Positions 10,996-25,706 of a stretch of 64,000 nt of DNA are shown here, piece by piece (position 1 is the stretch's first letter; the number at the start of each line of letters is the position of its first letter). Origin of the DNA: Pocillopora verrucosa (taxonomy: Eukaryota; Cnidaria; Anthozoa; Scleractinia; Pocilloporidae). A program made the translations under genes and the position numbers. The stretch spans positions 19,783,770 to 19,847,769 of the forward strand of contig NC_089321.1 in NCBI RefSeq assembly GCF_036669915.1, read 5' to 3'. The notes beneath the pieces were generated by a model. It did not search any database, had not been told where the DNA came from, and saw only the letters and a program-made list of their open reading frames with translations.

Positions 10996-13900
10996 GTGAG
11001 CAAATTTGAACTAAGCTAAAATTTTTTGGATAAAATACATTTCTTTAGTTTAAATCTATTTGATTCTATTTTTTTTTTTTTTACTTTTTACAAGGATTCG
11101 AATTTGGAGCCCACTGCCCTGTTTTAATGCAAGCGGCGTGAACTATTTGATTTTTCTCCAGACTAGTTCAACAGTTTTAGCTTTTGTGTAATTCTGTCTT
11201 TTCGAAGTAAAAATGGTGAACCAGAACTCTCGAGATCTGAAGAAAATTGGTGTTTAATGTTTATTGTCAAACAGAATAGATTAAAAATTCTGAAGCTGAT
11301 TAGCATGGACGAATTTTTTTCGTACTTCATAAAGAAAAATTCACAACAAAAGGAAAAATAATGATAAAAAATTATAGAAAATTAAAGCGCCCAGTTTTCG
11401 TTTTGTCACCATCGATTCAACCAAGAATTAAAGGCAAAAAATCAATCGCACTTCAATTAAAGATCTACGTTTTTAAGTTAACGAGAAACCCCATATTAAT
11501 AAGTTTAAAATCCTATGCAAGTCTGAGAAACGCAGCATTCGATCTCTCAATTGGAGATTGGAGTTGTTTTGCGACATCTTATCTGATCCAGTTGATAAAA
11601 AAAGCAACAGCAGCGACAATAACAGCTTCTTCTGACAATAAGATATAAATCCTTTCTGATGCAAAACCATACCGCGCAATAAGTTTTTCTATAACTCCGA
11701 TTATAATCACATGTCATCTTGGTGAGGACGTTTGTAGCCGGTGAATTCTTTTGAAGTCTAATTCTTGGTCAGCTTCATCCCTGCGGTCAATTAATCTCAT
11801 CTCTACCTTTATTGGAAGAAGGAAAATGGAGAGAAAAGAAAAATTAAAAACGAAAAAAGGAAGAACTGGAGAGAGAATAATTATGTGAAAGAAGAAATGA
11901 AGAAATATTGAATGCTTTTGCCTTCATGAGTTCACCCTAGACGGTTTACCATCGCACTCCGTGAGATATTTATCATTGTCTACGAAATTTTGCAGATTTA
12001 AAACTAACTGAGATTTTCAGCGATCGAGACTAAAGGGCATCGAGAAATCCGGTCAGAAATTGGGCAATCTACGGGGTAGACTTCAGAGCTCTGTTGCTCC
12101 CAAATAACAGAACGACTGTATGCAGGTTTTTTCACCCCGGACGGCAAAATTCAAATTTGATCGGTCGGATTCCGCGGACCAAAAAAATTTACATTTACCA
12201 GAGAAAAATTGTCTATATTTGTTCACGTCAACGTATTACATGTACCGTTCAAAACCAGTTCAACTCTGATTTTAAATTTTTACGGATAAGAAAAATTTTG
12301 AAACATGACAGTTAGGATGATTTGCTGAAACGCAACATGAACTCGCGTGGTTGATGTTAAAAAAGAGTTGCTCTTACTGAGGTAAGCTATTCGTCATTTC
12401 TTCTGTCAAGTGATGTCTTATAGAATGATGTCTGATTTCAAGGGCCAGTTTATGTTCTAAGGTCTCACTGCTAATGAAAAAATCTAATCGTAGGTGACGT
12501 CCAAAAAAATGCCAACATTCTAAAATCCTTCGGTGAATTATGGGTCATTTCAAGCTTTTTAATTTATTCAAGATCAACATTTAGAATGATAAGTTGGACG
12601 CCGTTTCGCAAAGTTGCGCGCTAACTTAAACGTTTTGGAACAAATGGTCATTTAGATGTTCACCTAGAAAATAATGAAAAATTCCGCGTCATTGTATTTC
12701 TTCAAGCAATACTAACCAAATAAAAGTCGTTTAAATATCATTTTTGATTCAAAGTGTTCATGGCTGATTTAGACACCCTAAGCCTCACGGTCAGATTTAT
12801 CAGAGGTGACTTCTTTAATCTTTATCAAAATCACACACTGAAACCAATCCATATCGCTTTTCCTTCGACTGAACAAATTCACAATAATTGATGGCTGTAA
12901 GTTTTTCACCTTTCTCAGCAAAAGAAAAAAAAATCCATAACAGGTATGCAGCTGTTTCGGGTTATTGTGAAAAGAGAACCGTATTCCTACCAAGAAATTT
13001 TCAGTTCATGGTTGGAATCTAACATAAAGCGGTTAAAAGATACTTTTTATTGTTCTATTTTCGGTATCCTTTTTCTTTTTCTTTTTAAGTAGAGGAGCGT
13101 GCATTTGCTCTCACTAAAACAGTACGTGATGAGTGTGAGAGGATTGACTTTTAATCAATAGCTCTCTCCGGAATAACGTGTTCAGCTTCAACCACTTACA
13201 AACGTCACCACAACTTACATGTTCAGACTCACGTCCACAATTTATTTCCCAGCAATTAATTATTTGTCCTCTAGGAGTGTTGGGTCAGGCAATTCTGGTA
13301 GAAGAGATTAATTTTCTTAAAAGCGTCTGGTTAAGGTATAGCGGGGTAATTGCTCCATATCGCCCTACAATAGTAAGAGTTTTACTTAAGTGCATTTCGT
13401 GGTTATTGATATATTGTAGATGAGAACGGATATAAAATAGATTGAAACAAAAGAAGTCGACAGCTCTAAAAGACTGCCACAACTTAATTGTTCACTTTCC
13501 AAATTTGAGTAAAGAATTCGTCGGCAATTAAAACTTAAGCTGCTAAAAAAGATCTCCCATTATTTCAATCGAAATTCTCAACCTCATATACCATTGCATG
13601 GATAAGATTCTTCGCCAAACAAACTGTATTTCACATTTATAAAATAAATCTTGTTAATGGTTCTGAAGAAATAAGTACATAATGGATTTGAAACATAAAT
13701 CAAATGGTACAAAAGTGCTTTTCAGCATTAAATGAGGAACAAACGAGGGCTCACTTTTCTTTGACATTTGGACTTAATGACATCGCGAAGAGGTTTTCAA
13801 CTCACTTATAAATGCAATCATTGAAATGCAGATTAATGAAAGTGCAGTCAAAATTGCAGACAGTCAATTGTGTTTTAAAGTACCCACCACTCACCCGTAT

Positions 13901-14038
13901 CTTCATGAACGTCATGCATTAACTGTCGCATCACTTTACGTCAAGGGGCCTTCCGGTTGAACGCAAATGTACCCAACCTGAACTGATCATGAAAGTTTAA
14001 GTGATGCAATGCTTGTTCTTGCTAGATAAACGACTAAA

Positions 14039-17000
14039 ATGGCGCTTTTACTGGAACAAGAAGTATTTTCCATGGATGCAAAGCTACTTAAAGCACAGAT
14101 AAACGAAATCACGGCCTGTCGAGCGAAAGAGTGGGTCCGAACGAAGTCAGCACTCCTACAGTTAAAAGCCGTGCAATGGTCTGCGGCTAAGATAAACCTG
14201 AATATATTTTCCTTGAGAGATTTCGGTGTCACAGACGAGGAAAGCAGTATTACACAAGTCAAGTTATTTAGTAAAAATAATTGGTTTCTTCGACTACAAG
14301 ATGACGGTAACGTCAGTGGAACAAGAGAGCAGAACAATGATGAAGGTATAGTCAAATGGATTTGTGTATTTTCGCGCGCACGTGGCATATCACAGCATGT
14401 GCATTATCGAACTGCATTTAAATCTAAAGGAAGTTTTAAATTCGAGCATTATAGATAAATTTCAGTGTAGTTTTCGAATTTATCGGAATAAATTCTACCG
14501 AAATAGCCATACTTAGTTAAATAAGAAACGAAAAGATGCATGGAACCCAACTTAATAATACGAAATAAACTGTAGACGATAAAACCGAACAAATGTGTCA
14601 TATCAAATCTTCGATACAACGGAGAGAAAAAAATGAAAGACTTTCCATTATGAATCAAAGAATGGAAAACAATCATCGTATCAAGATTTTTATTTCTTAA
14701 TGCCGAGCATAAGCTATACACACAAAGTTGTAATTATTTCAAGCTTGTGTGGCGGATGAAAATGATTGATTCAGTAATTTGACGCTTCAAAAGAAGAGAT
14801 ATGGACTGAATATCAGAATCTAAATTGTTGGATCATTATTATGACACCTCAAGGCGACTGTGTTTATTATCAAGCAAGCATTGAAAAATGAAAAATGAAA
14901 TATCTGCTTCAGAGAGGACTTATTCTGTGTCTGTTCGGGAAGCCACAAATTAATAAATGTACGCTCTAGTAGACAACATGAGCGTCAACTATTGTCTAGT
15001 TATTATAAAGACCATCTAGAATATCATTTCAGTAGAAAATTTAACAGAAAAAAACAATCTTGTTAATGGAGATTCAAAATGATTCCTTGGCTTTTTAAGA
15101 TGAAAGGAAACTGGAAAGATTAACAAGAAATCATATTTCAAATTCCTGAATAAGAGAACTCCTATATACAGCTAAGTTATTCATACTCACGTATTTTCCG
15201 TTACAGTTTCCTGTTTAAAAAAACCCTCAACTAATCTTCCTATGTCCGCTTTGAGTTCATCAACTTCCTCAGATCATCACAAAAAAAGTGAAAGAGGATA
15301 TTTCTCTAAAAGAGGCCAGGAGGGAAGACGAGGAACCTTTGACCAAAATACTCATGGTTGTTATTCGAATGAAAATAGCTCGCCAACATTCCCTAAGGAA
15401 TGCACACGTATTACGCATTGAGACCGACGCCCCTTTTAGACAATTTTCCACTTATATTTCGGAACCTCAAATTCGAGTACATGCAGTACACACTCAGTCA
15501 AGCTTTCATCAAAGTTGAATCTCTTACTTCTTCTGAAAGCTATCATGAAAATTTGTTATCGCAGAAAAATGTAAAATTTGCTCTCAGTCCGGGCAAGCGT
15601 TTTCCAGAGAAGTAGAATTCGGCTATTTCGCTTACTCGTTTTGTGGAGATGTCTGTCTTCCTTAGTAAAAAGCTTGAGAACGAGTTTAATATCGCACGTG
15701 CAATGCTACTTTACTGCAGACTCGTACCCAGTCGGTCTCTGAGTTAGAAAACCAAAGAATTGATAGCCATTAGGTACGAGTTTCATTGTATCCCTTATTA
15801 ATCACTGTTCATTTGATTGAGAGTTATTCAAAATCTATCACAGAGAAAACGAACTTGTTTAATCACCGCAACGTGAATACATGGAAAAAGTTGAAAAAGC
15901 ATTGAAAAGAGACTAACTTCATCTTAAAGTATGAAACCTGTTTAAAGAAACTGTGCTCACTATCACTTGAACAAAGAAGAGTTTTAGTTGATGACACTTT
16001 CCTTTACGAAGCGCTGAATGGCATGATTAATGGTGATATTCAACCTTATATTGATTTTAATTCAGTACATGACCGTTACCCCTTAGGCATAGCGATAACT
16101 TAACTCTGAAAAAGAAATACGCTAAAACTAACGTACTAAAATATTCATTGATAGAATTGTAAATAGATGGAATGAACAACTTATGGAATCTCGCTTTGAA
16201 ACTAATAAAAGAACATTTAGGTAGAAAGTCAGAAAATTTCTATTGTTATAGTCTTATTTAAGTGTGGGAATGAGGAGGTGTGTTAATGTTATTAATTTCA
16301 CTTAATTGCCTTTTTGGTGGTCTGTTTCTGAAAGGGGTCAAGGACTCCTTTACAGATCTTTCATATGGCCTGTTTTATTTTATTATTTGTCTTTATTCTT
16401 TACTTTTTTATAGTAGCTAGTCGCCATCAAATCGTAATAAATAATGTCCGAGCCTCAAATAGTTTAATATCATTTCAGCTTAACTTATGGGCATCAGTGC
16501 GATGTTATTTGTTGTCGAGCGATCTTTAGCAGACAATCAGTCGAATGGATACATTTTGAGCTTAGACATAGTGAATCAGCGGAAGTTGGAAAGGCGTTAC
16601 TTAGAGAAAGTCCAATTCATTTTAAAAATGGTTCGTTAGGTTTTCAGAGAACAAAGGCTTTTTGTGTTTATGAAAGTCAGTTGCCACAATAAAACTTAAA
16701 ATCCACGCAAATTAGAAAGTTCCAGAAGTATATATTCTAGCCCAGTATTCTGAAGAATTTGTTGCATCTTACATGAATATTTCGAAGGAAAAGTTAATCA
16801 CGCTGCTCCACAGCTACATTTGTTTCGAAGCATCTTCTGTCTAAAGCAGGTAAATGATTGAAGGTTTACCTACTGAGTTGTTATGAAGCCTTACGTGACG
16901 ATTCCAGTGCATTTCGTCTGACAATAATGAAGCCACAAAAATTTTAGTAACTAAGGAGAAAATTTTCTGACTTCAGATGAAGTAAATGTAGATAATGAAA

Positions 17001-20000
17001 ATACCACCGCTAGAAAGGAGAAATTTAGTGTTAATACCGTTACAAAAGCGTCTAACTGTACTGCTCACAAAATAAAGATGGCGGCGGCCCGCTTTCCTCA
17101 AGTCCGAAACCTGACACTTCTTGACTGACTACTTTTGATCACTGAATCAGCTGGTAGAAGTCGAACTTCGTTTAGTAAAAGAACTCAAAATTTGCGGGAA
17201 TTTTACGTTAATATACGATGCACTGTTTCAAATTGAACGATTTAAAGCTATAGGCCGGAACCAGAGAGTTCCAATAATATTATAGGTACTGCTTCGTTAG
17301 GGATTTAACTTCGTTAGGGAGAAGATATGCCCCTAACTTGAACATCTCGACTAAAGAAATCCAAGGCAATATGTTTAATGTTGCTGACTAGGAAACACTG
17401 CATAGCTTTGAAAGCTTCTTAGGCAGCTCAATTTCGTTTGGTTGAGCTGTGATTTCATTTAACTCGAAAGCGCCGTGTGTTCAAATATACACCTAATATG
17501 TACCACAGCCGCTTCTGCCTTGATACCAGCCTAAATTAAAGATACACGACTGCGTTTTCGCAAACCCTTTGTTATATGTGCTAACTGTTGAATGAGTCTT
17601 GTAATTTATATTCTTTCATCGTTTACAGTCAATCTGCAGTTGCAGTCGATTGGGAAAGGATTGATTCAGATTTACAGCCCTGCTGTAGGACGATATCTGG
17701 CAATGGATAGCAATGGACGACTGTTTTCAATGGTAAGCTTAATACATTTTTCAATTTAGTAACCATTCTCCAACTCATTACTGAATTTTGGTAGAAGTAT
17801 CAGACCTTGTACCTCCTACTAAGCGTTTTCACTGGAGGCTGTTCAACTTTCCCAGTAACTACTTACTTCTTGGAGACAATTTTATGATGTTTATGCCACG
17901 ACTTTGTCAAATTAATTGCGTGCAGACATTAAGGTCCCCCAATACATTTGTATGGAACAAATCTCATTGACAGCCGTGTACATTTTAAACTTGCACGTAT
18001 ACTTTGACGAATGTACAATAGTGCCGCACGAACTCTACCACAAACTGACTACATAGCACAGCCCATTACAGGCCAGCCCTGACAAGAAACAGAGTATCAG
18101 GAATTATTGAACTAAGGCCATATTTTTTTACTGGTCTGATTGCTGTATGCCAGGCTCCGAAAGAAAAAGAAAACAATGCACCTCTTCTTCGAATACCTGA
18201 TCTTTACCATAATTATAAAAGACCAAAGATGAAGTTTCTTCATATAATAATTTTAATGACTGTCGATGATTGTTCCAAAGAAAATTTCGATATTGCTGAT
18301 TAACAGCGTTGACTTGAAAAAGTCACAATTTCTATCGGGGTATATCAACGTTACAAGATGACTACTTGGTACCAATCGGTCAATGACCCTCTCTAATCGC
18401 TATAGAAATTCTCCTGACAAAGCAAATATACTTTTACAGCACACAACAGGACCATTTTAGAGAGGGAAGTAGTTTTTAATCTTAAAGAAACCCAAGTATC
18501 AGTTTATGAGCGATCGTTGGGTTGGAAATTAGCGCGATGTGATCCTTAAATAACAACTTATCGGATTCCGTTACTTGCACAATAGATAGATTCTACAATT
18601 TTTTCCATAAAATAACCTTTTAACTCATATGATATCAGTATAATCATTTAGCATTTTAGAATGTCCTCGACTCTTCGGTTGAGGCATTTCGTTAATTCTC
18701 GGTTGATTGTTTGTTGTTGTGAAACGTGATGGAATAAAATTCAGAAATAAGATGGCTGAAGTTGTCCAAGTTTCCTCTCCTAGGAGATAGCTTTGGTCTA
18801 CTGTTGGTTTTTGCTGAATAATTTTGGTGATTGAAGTATTTTGTCACCGTCACAGCAAACCCAGATAAACAATTCATCTATAACCTTTAGGAATGCACAT
18901 CTGAGATCTGACATCCACGTGTCTTTTTCTTTCCTACTGCTTCTTTCGACTTAAACAACTAAGGACCTAAATAAGGTGGAAAGTAATAATGAAGGAAGAC
19001 GAAAATAATGACAATTCCTTCTTTAAAACCAAATATGTAACTGTCTAAAATCTTAAAAAAGCAGAGGAATATGGCGTTTGACTCGTCTAACACTGGATTG
19101 AGTATGGTATGGTTATTATGTTTCATTATCTTTTCATATTAAATGCACAAGGATCATTTAATATCAACAGAAAAATTGCCAAATTTCTCCTATGTTGGGT
19201 ACAATTTCTGGCTACTGAAACTGCACGTAACATCACTGAATCGAGTGGGACTCAGCGCAGTAAGACACGAGACGCACTGGGAGTTGACTTTCTGGAGAAG
19301 ATTAACTGGACATTTTTCTGTTTAGATATTGCCTAAGTTCACAAACAGCATATTACACCTATTTTAGAGCTCTACGATATTTGATTTTCGATTATGACTT
19401 GACAAAAAAAAAAATGTTTAAATCATTTTCTCACTGTGACCATTTTAAGTAATAACTAAGAAAATATAATTCTTAACTGCTGCGATGATGCTCACCGTCA
19501 CTAAAAAGCGACGTCGTGAAATGATAATCAAAAATCATTTCTAAATAGTTACTTTGCAGAGCAAGTTTTTATGGTCGAATAAAACCTTAATGATATGTAA
19601 ATTATCACATTTTCCTTCATGATGATTAATATTGGTATGCCGGTAGACAAAAGCCGCGATATTAATTCTTCTTTCAACGTAATGAACTTTATATCATGAT
19701 TTTGTTTTTGACATCAAGCATATGTATATATTTATAGCGAACAATATATTAACTAAAGTTAACCGAACTGACAAGCGAGACCTGTGTGCTCATGCAAGTA
19801 ATTTTCCAATATAACTGACAAAATACGTCAGGGTCAAGGACTCGAACTGCTTCAGATGATTACTGTAAATTTTATAGCGCAAAAAAAACAGAATAACATG
19901 GTACACTTATGACCTGCCAAAAATATATTATCTTGCGCGGTCGGAGAGTCGCCTTTTCAAAATGACTCAATCCGAAAGCAACCAAATGCATTACATACTT

Positions 20001-20908
20001 TCAGGCAATGATGTGCATTTGAGTTTGACGCGAGTTTCAAATCCTGTCCGTCTTTCATAACATCAAGTTTCACGTAGAAGTCACAATTAAATTCTCGAAA
20101 AATCCTTAGATTTCAGCGAATTCCGTGTCAAATTCCTTTGAAAATATTTCACCAATTTTACAATTAAATCTATTTAAATGAAATGAGATATAAATTAAAT
20201 TGCTATTCCAAGAGTAACTTAACGATAATTAAAGTCAGTTTGCAATTTTCGTACTATGATTATTTGCTATGTTTAACTTATGTTTTATTCTGTTCAGAAT
20301 TGAAACTGATACGGCTTGCCGAATCATATCATATCATTGAAATAGATAGTTTATAAAGTCTTTCTACTGCTTCAATAAAAAGGAAACAACTTTGTTAGAA
20401 TGGATGCCATTTTGATGAATAAACCAAACGAATTTCTTTTCATGGCATCTGAGCCCTATTTTTATCGAATGACTATTTTAGTTTGTTACTGGACCAATAT
20501 GACCTTATTCAGGCTCAAAACATGTTCAAAATATTTAAATTATTCAATTTCGTGTTATTTTCCTTCCTCTGTTTCGCTTCTGGTAACACACGACGGAATG
20601 TTAAATGAAGAATGCTCTTGAATTGGAATTGAGATCAATCTAAGCACATCACATAAACAGAACTGAGTAAGATTTTCTTCAAATTTTTCAACGTCGACCC
20701 TAATTTTGTATACTATGCCATACACTATTATTGTAACGCTTCAAATGATCCCTCTGCGAGAAAAAACAATAATAGAAAACAAGTGAGACGATGACTGGTA
20801 TGATTTAGCCGATGTTCGTTATAGGGATTGAAATAGATAAAGTCAGAGTAAGTAAATATAGGGTTAGATATATTATAAATATATATATTATAAATATATA
20901 CATATATA

Positions 20909-20982
<74 letters not shown>

Positions 20983-21589
20983 TATCAACATATCAGGTTT
21001 TATTCCCATATTTTTTAGTTTTGGGATTGAACATAGGATGGGAGGGGGGAGTCCTTTGCATTTTTAGAGGGAGGGGTTTGGAAACGGATCCAGAAGTCCA
21101 AAGGCCAAAATTTGGTCGTAATGCAAAGCTAATAAATAGACAGATTTTCTTGGATGACACCTCGGTTAGTTTCTTTGCTGTTAAGAAGCCCAGTTTCGAT
21201 TTTTAATTAAATAAGGCTTCGAGGAATTATTATAAAGTTTGGGGTTTTATTCTTCAAAGCCTTGCCATGGTGTCTATCATTCAAAGCTGAAGTTTTAAAA
21301 TATCAAAATTGGGCTATTCCAATCCGGCTTTGTCAACGAAAACACTATCCCTGTCCAATAAAATAGGGATTTGCACTTATACAAGTTTCTTTACTCACAG
21401 AAAAGCAAGACAGACAGCACAATTTTCAAACACGTTCAAGGAATCAACGGTTTTCACACGTTCTCCTCGCACAAGTACTACAGAGACACAGCTCATGACA
21501 TGTACATAGCCTTGAGGAAGGATGGTCTTCCAAGGAAAGGAAACAAGGCTTGTTCACTTCATAAAGGTTCTCAGTTCCTGATCATCTGA
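14039..21589 (+). CDS. Fibroblast growth factor B, no signal peptide, 3 coding exons
   Basis: Exons: 14039-14345, 17629-17732, 21401-21589; GT-AG introns in phases 1 and 0; 600 nt, 199 residues. The ATG has a good context (AAAATGG) and an in-frame TAA lies four codons upstream. The core starts near residue 72 (ITQVKLFSKNNWFLRLQDDG), continues through NLQLQSIGKGLIQIYS and GRYLAMDSNG, and ends with GFHTFSSHKYYRD and LRKDGLPRKG. The first 70 residues are charged and mixed, without a hydrophobic signal, so it may be exported unconventionally, like FGF1/2-type factors, or act inside the cell; this is inference. The signature Cys is replaced by Thr144 (STIF). The second intron (3.7 kb) holds a long TA microsatellite. 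AATAAA occurs at 21967. Same exon plan as its neighbours A and C, so a local duplicate. Confidence 0.88.
20868..20980. repeat. TA-rich microsatellite
   Basis: About 110 bases of almost pure TA with TATG/TGTG interruptions, in the second intron of FGF B. It creates spurious open frames coding for Tyr-Ile runs. Confidence 0.95.
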
Positions 21590-24500
21590 ACCATTGATAC
21601 CCTGTACATCTTGGCACTTATTTAAAACAAATGTCGAGTAATAGTTATTATGGAAATTCCAAGACATAAACAAACAGCCTACAGTTCTACATGACACACA
21701 AAAAAACTACGGAGTCTCCTAAGGCAAAATGAGATAAATACTTGCTGACATTAATACTGAGTGAAATGACGATTTTACACTCAGTTATTTATTGTTATCT
21801 AAGAAAACCATATTCAAGTTAAGACGAACAAAGAGAAAACAAGAATACTTATTTCAAATCCAGTTTGAATTTATGAGTGAGGAACTAAGATGTGTTCACA
21901 GCGAAATTGCAGAAAAAGAAAAATTTAATGAATTATTTACTAATTTTAGAGTTCCTCTCATTTGAAAATAAACCTTATCATATTGTGAACTTAACAAATG
22001 CTTGAAAATAAATGGTATCTAGTTGTCGTCATTGAGAGATCTTGAGAGATATTTAGAGAAATTAGCCCCCACCAAACTTTACACTCGTCGCCAAATACTG
22101 ACTGCCCCGAACAGACCACATTGATATAGGCTTCAGTACTGACAGCATTTCTAGAAATTACATTTAACACCGCTAACAAACTTGATCCATTTTCAGCCTA
22201 AAAAAAAAAGGTTAGGAATTGCATTGGCATAGAATTTGCTGAAGCCAAAGAGTCGTGCCTCATCGGGTGAATTTACTTTCGATACGTATGATTTTCTGGG
22301 CTAGGGATTTAAATACAGATTTTCAGGCACAAGTAGCTTTTGCAAATTTTAAGTTAAAAAATGTTTTTCAATCTCAGTTTTGATTAACTCTTTTGGTATA
22401 AGGTTTGGCTGTATAACAACTACAAGCTATAAGTCTGAGCAAAACTCGGACTGACCTCTAGTATTTCATCCAAAGAAGTTCCAAGCGTTCGCTTTCAGCG
22501 AACTATTTCTCGCAATTAATTTTCGAAATGAATTAACTTTTAGGCAAAAATTTATTGGCTATACTCTGTTGAAATACTCACCAAGAAGACGCAGTTTGTC
22601 TCGCTTAAGTCTTCAAGCTGTCGTAATCTGAAATTTATCTGAGAAACTCCAAATATTTATGACTTGAAAAGCTGAAAAACGTAATTTGATAGCAAGAAGT
22701 CATAAGCCTTCCGTCGCTCTTCTTTTTCTACTAGTACGTGTTGTCTAAGAAAGAGCGGGAAAAAAGGGAACGCAGTACTTCACGGACAGAATGTGAGGCT
22801 GCTTCAGCCTTTTCGAATGCCCATAACACTCTGTGCGCCTTGTTTCGACTCCGAATTGATCTTAGACTTCGTGAGGATACGAAAGCTAGCTCGGAGAAAT
22901 ATGTTTTAACATATATCGTCTGGGTTTTAACGTTTAAACTGTAACAATATCAGAAATTTGCGATGAATAAACCGAAGCCTGAGTGTGCTTTGTTTTCCAT
23001 CCATTAACATTGCCTAGCTCTTATGATAATGACGATGATGCTGACGAAATTTAAGACACTCAGATTCACTAATTACAATCTACCTATCAATTCTCAATTT
23101 CGTTTGCATGTTATCTTAACTCATCACGTAACTTCTCTTAGGTTTTACTAAGTTAACAGAACCTACTTTGAGGATATTTTAACAAAATATTGCAAAAGTT
23201 GAACAGTTCAATAAGTGTGTTTTCTATCGCGCTAGAAAGATACAAAGCAAAACCTAATGTGATTACATGCACGTAATTTTTTCTGGCGCTTGCGTGCCAT
23301 TACCCAGATTTTTTAGTATAGCAATTATGAAAAGTTTACATATAACGATATTCCTAAGAAAACCACTCAAAGCTAGTGCCTCCCGTAGCGTCCAAGTGTT
23401 TCTAAACAAAACGGTTCAATCTTTACTTTTTAAAATAGCATTTCTTCACTTCATTTTTTCATCGCAATGAGCATGTAGCACCCTACAGGCGCAGAATGTA
23501 ATTTACACGTTCAACTTATGAAAAAAGGTTCACAATTGTATTGAATGTCCAAATTTTTAATGGGTAATAGTTACCTCATATTCATATCATTGCATTTTAC
23601 TATCATCATCACAGCTGATAAAAAATTCCTTTTACTTCACCATTAAACTAATGTTTGTCTCCTAATGAGTGAGAAGAGTGCTAAACTAAATAGTTTAAGA
23701 GTACCTCTTCCGCGTCTAATGGATTTTAAACACTTTCTTCATTCTTTACTTAAGGCGAACATGACAGAGCATTCTTTAATGTCTTTCTTTAAGAGACACT
23801 TGTTCAAGTTAACGAGTTCCTCTTCGAAATTTGCTTTTTTTACTCATGCTAAATCTCACGCGATTCTTTTGCATAAATCTGGGCACTTATATCTTGAAAG
23901 ATTTGTGGTTTTGGATCTTGGTGAGCACAATTACGATGACCGTTTCGTGTTCATGACCTGAGGAAGACTGTTGGGGGTGCAGTCGAAACGGCACCATCCA
24001 CATCGTAACTGACTACATCCACGAACTTGCTTTGTGAATTTCCGCGTGCATCCCATCAGTGTAGAAATTTCTAAACACAGTTACTTCAGTATCAAACTAA
24101 GTTTCCTTCTTGATAAATTTTCTTGTATGCAAAACGTTCATTCAAAACGTTAATTGGTTGAGCAAAGCAGAGCGTTAATGAAAAAAATTTTCACTTGTAT
24201 CTCGTCAGTAGACTGGAGGCAAAATCGTACTAAGTTGAGAATTTTCTGTAAGCGGTAAATAAACATTTTCCTGCATGTTAATGCAACTAAGCTTTTATTC
24301 TTAGTTTTTGTTTATGAAGAACAAAAACTGGCCGTGAATAGTTTGCACTCGTACATTGTTTGTATGAGCAGAAGATTAATGTTTTTATTTTTGACATCAA
24401 GTGGTTATCTGCATTTTGCGCGTATTTAAGTTTCACATTGGGAGTGAAAAAAAGTCGTCGGATTAAGATCATAAAATTATATAAAGGAAGAGAGCATAAG

Positions 24501-25706
24501 AGTTTCAATTTATAACAACGAAAAAAAAACCTTTTAGAAGGACATTATGCTGACGTCATCACGTTTTTGCTTCCGTCGCTGACACAGTATGTCATTAAGG
24601 TCCCTTAAGACATTGATAAGAGTCAGGAAAATCGAAGTTATCGATTATTTAGGTACCTGGGCATTCATTGCCGGCCAGAAGTGCCCGTTTCAAATCGTTA
24701 AAATACACAGTAAGTCTAGAACAACATGTTTCAGCTTTCATACACTAAGTTTATTTCCATTGGAAAATCCTAACTAGCATTACAAAGATACATATAACAA
24801 TATTAATTCTATAAACATTCATTAGGCTGTTATGGATTTTTGTCTGAACTTTAAAAAACTTTATTGTAACCCAAATAGAGCTATTAGCGTTACGTTGGGC
24901 AAGATAAGGAGAAATTAAAGAATTTATATTTAATCTGTTACAAAAACTTAAGAGCTTGAAGTTTGTGCTGGAGTTTTTTTGTAGTCACAGTGCCATTCCC
25001 TGGGAATCAAGGATATTGCTTCCATTCTGGAATACTGTTTAATGAGAGGGTCTTAAAAAGTGAAGAACAGACAGATGGGGTTATGACGGGCCCTCTCCGA
25101 GCTGTGGTGAATTATCATGCTACAGTGGCCGTCAGAAGAATCATATATATATACCATCCACGTTTTCAACAAGTTAGGGGGAATGAAAAAGTAAGTCGAA
25201 TTTCAAAGAAGGTAACCAGGGTCTTTCCTTGCAAACAATCCTTGTTCATAGCTACCTTTGATTTTTTTCTCTGGAATTTTTAAAAAGTCCCCGAGGCAGG
25301 AAAATATGATCAGTTTTACCTCGAAACGTTTTATTTTTATGTTGTATCAAAGAGATCTAGGGATTTATAGAATGACAACCATAACATGTTTGTTGGAAAG
25401 AACTCGTTATTCGTAAAGAACCCGTACTGTTTAACAGTTACGCCGAGCCACTAAAGGCCACAATATTCGCCAAGCGGTACTCTATGATCGAACAACTTTA
25501 TTTATAAATAACCTCTTTTTCTCATTTAATTCTTAAATTCGCTGTTGCGACAATATATAAATAGATAGCTTATCTTACTTACTTTCGTAAAAAATAAATA
25601 TCTAAATATTTAAATTTTCAACATAAATCTTCACTTGGTACTCGTTCTGAAGACCTGCTTTCAGACGAAATAAATATTTTGAAGATATTTTGACTGTCAG
25701 CAGTAT
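21590..25706. other. Region between FGF B and FGF C (converging genes)
   Basis: Holds the presumed 3' ends of FGF B and FGF C. At 23660-24000 there is a retroelement-like piece ending in the ribozyme-like motif at 23958. A pair of frames with good splice sites at 24589-24701 and 24991-25190 is discussed under findings. No other gene seen. Confidence 0.45.
23958..23992 (+). other. Hammerhead-like hairpin relic of a retroelement
   Basis: CTGAGGA is followed by a hairpin with the perfect 5-bp stem GACTG/CAGTC, then GAAAC. These are the core boxes of a hammerhead ribozyme, in order. The expected cleavage triplet GTC after GAAAC is GGC here, so activity is unlikely. Compare the better copy at 43347. 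Confidence 0.3.

Noticed and set aside
20812..21206. Two open frames with Tyr-Ile runs
   Set aside because: They arise from the TA microsatellite in the FGF B intron.
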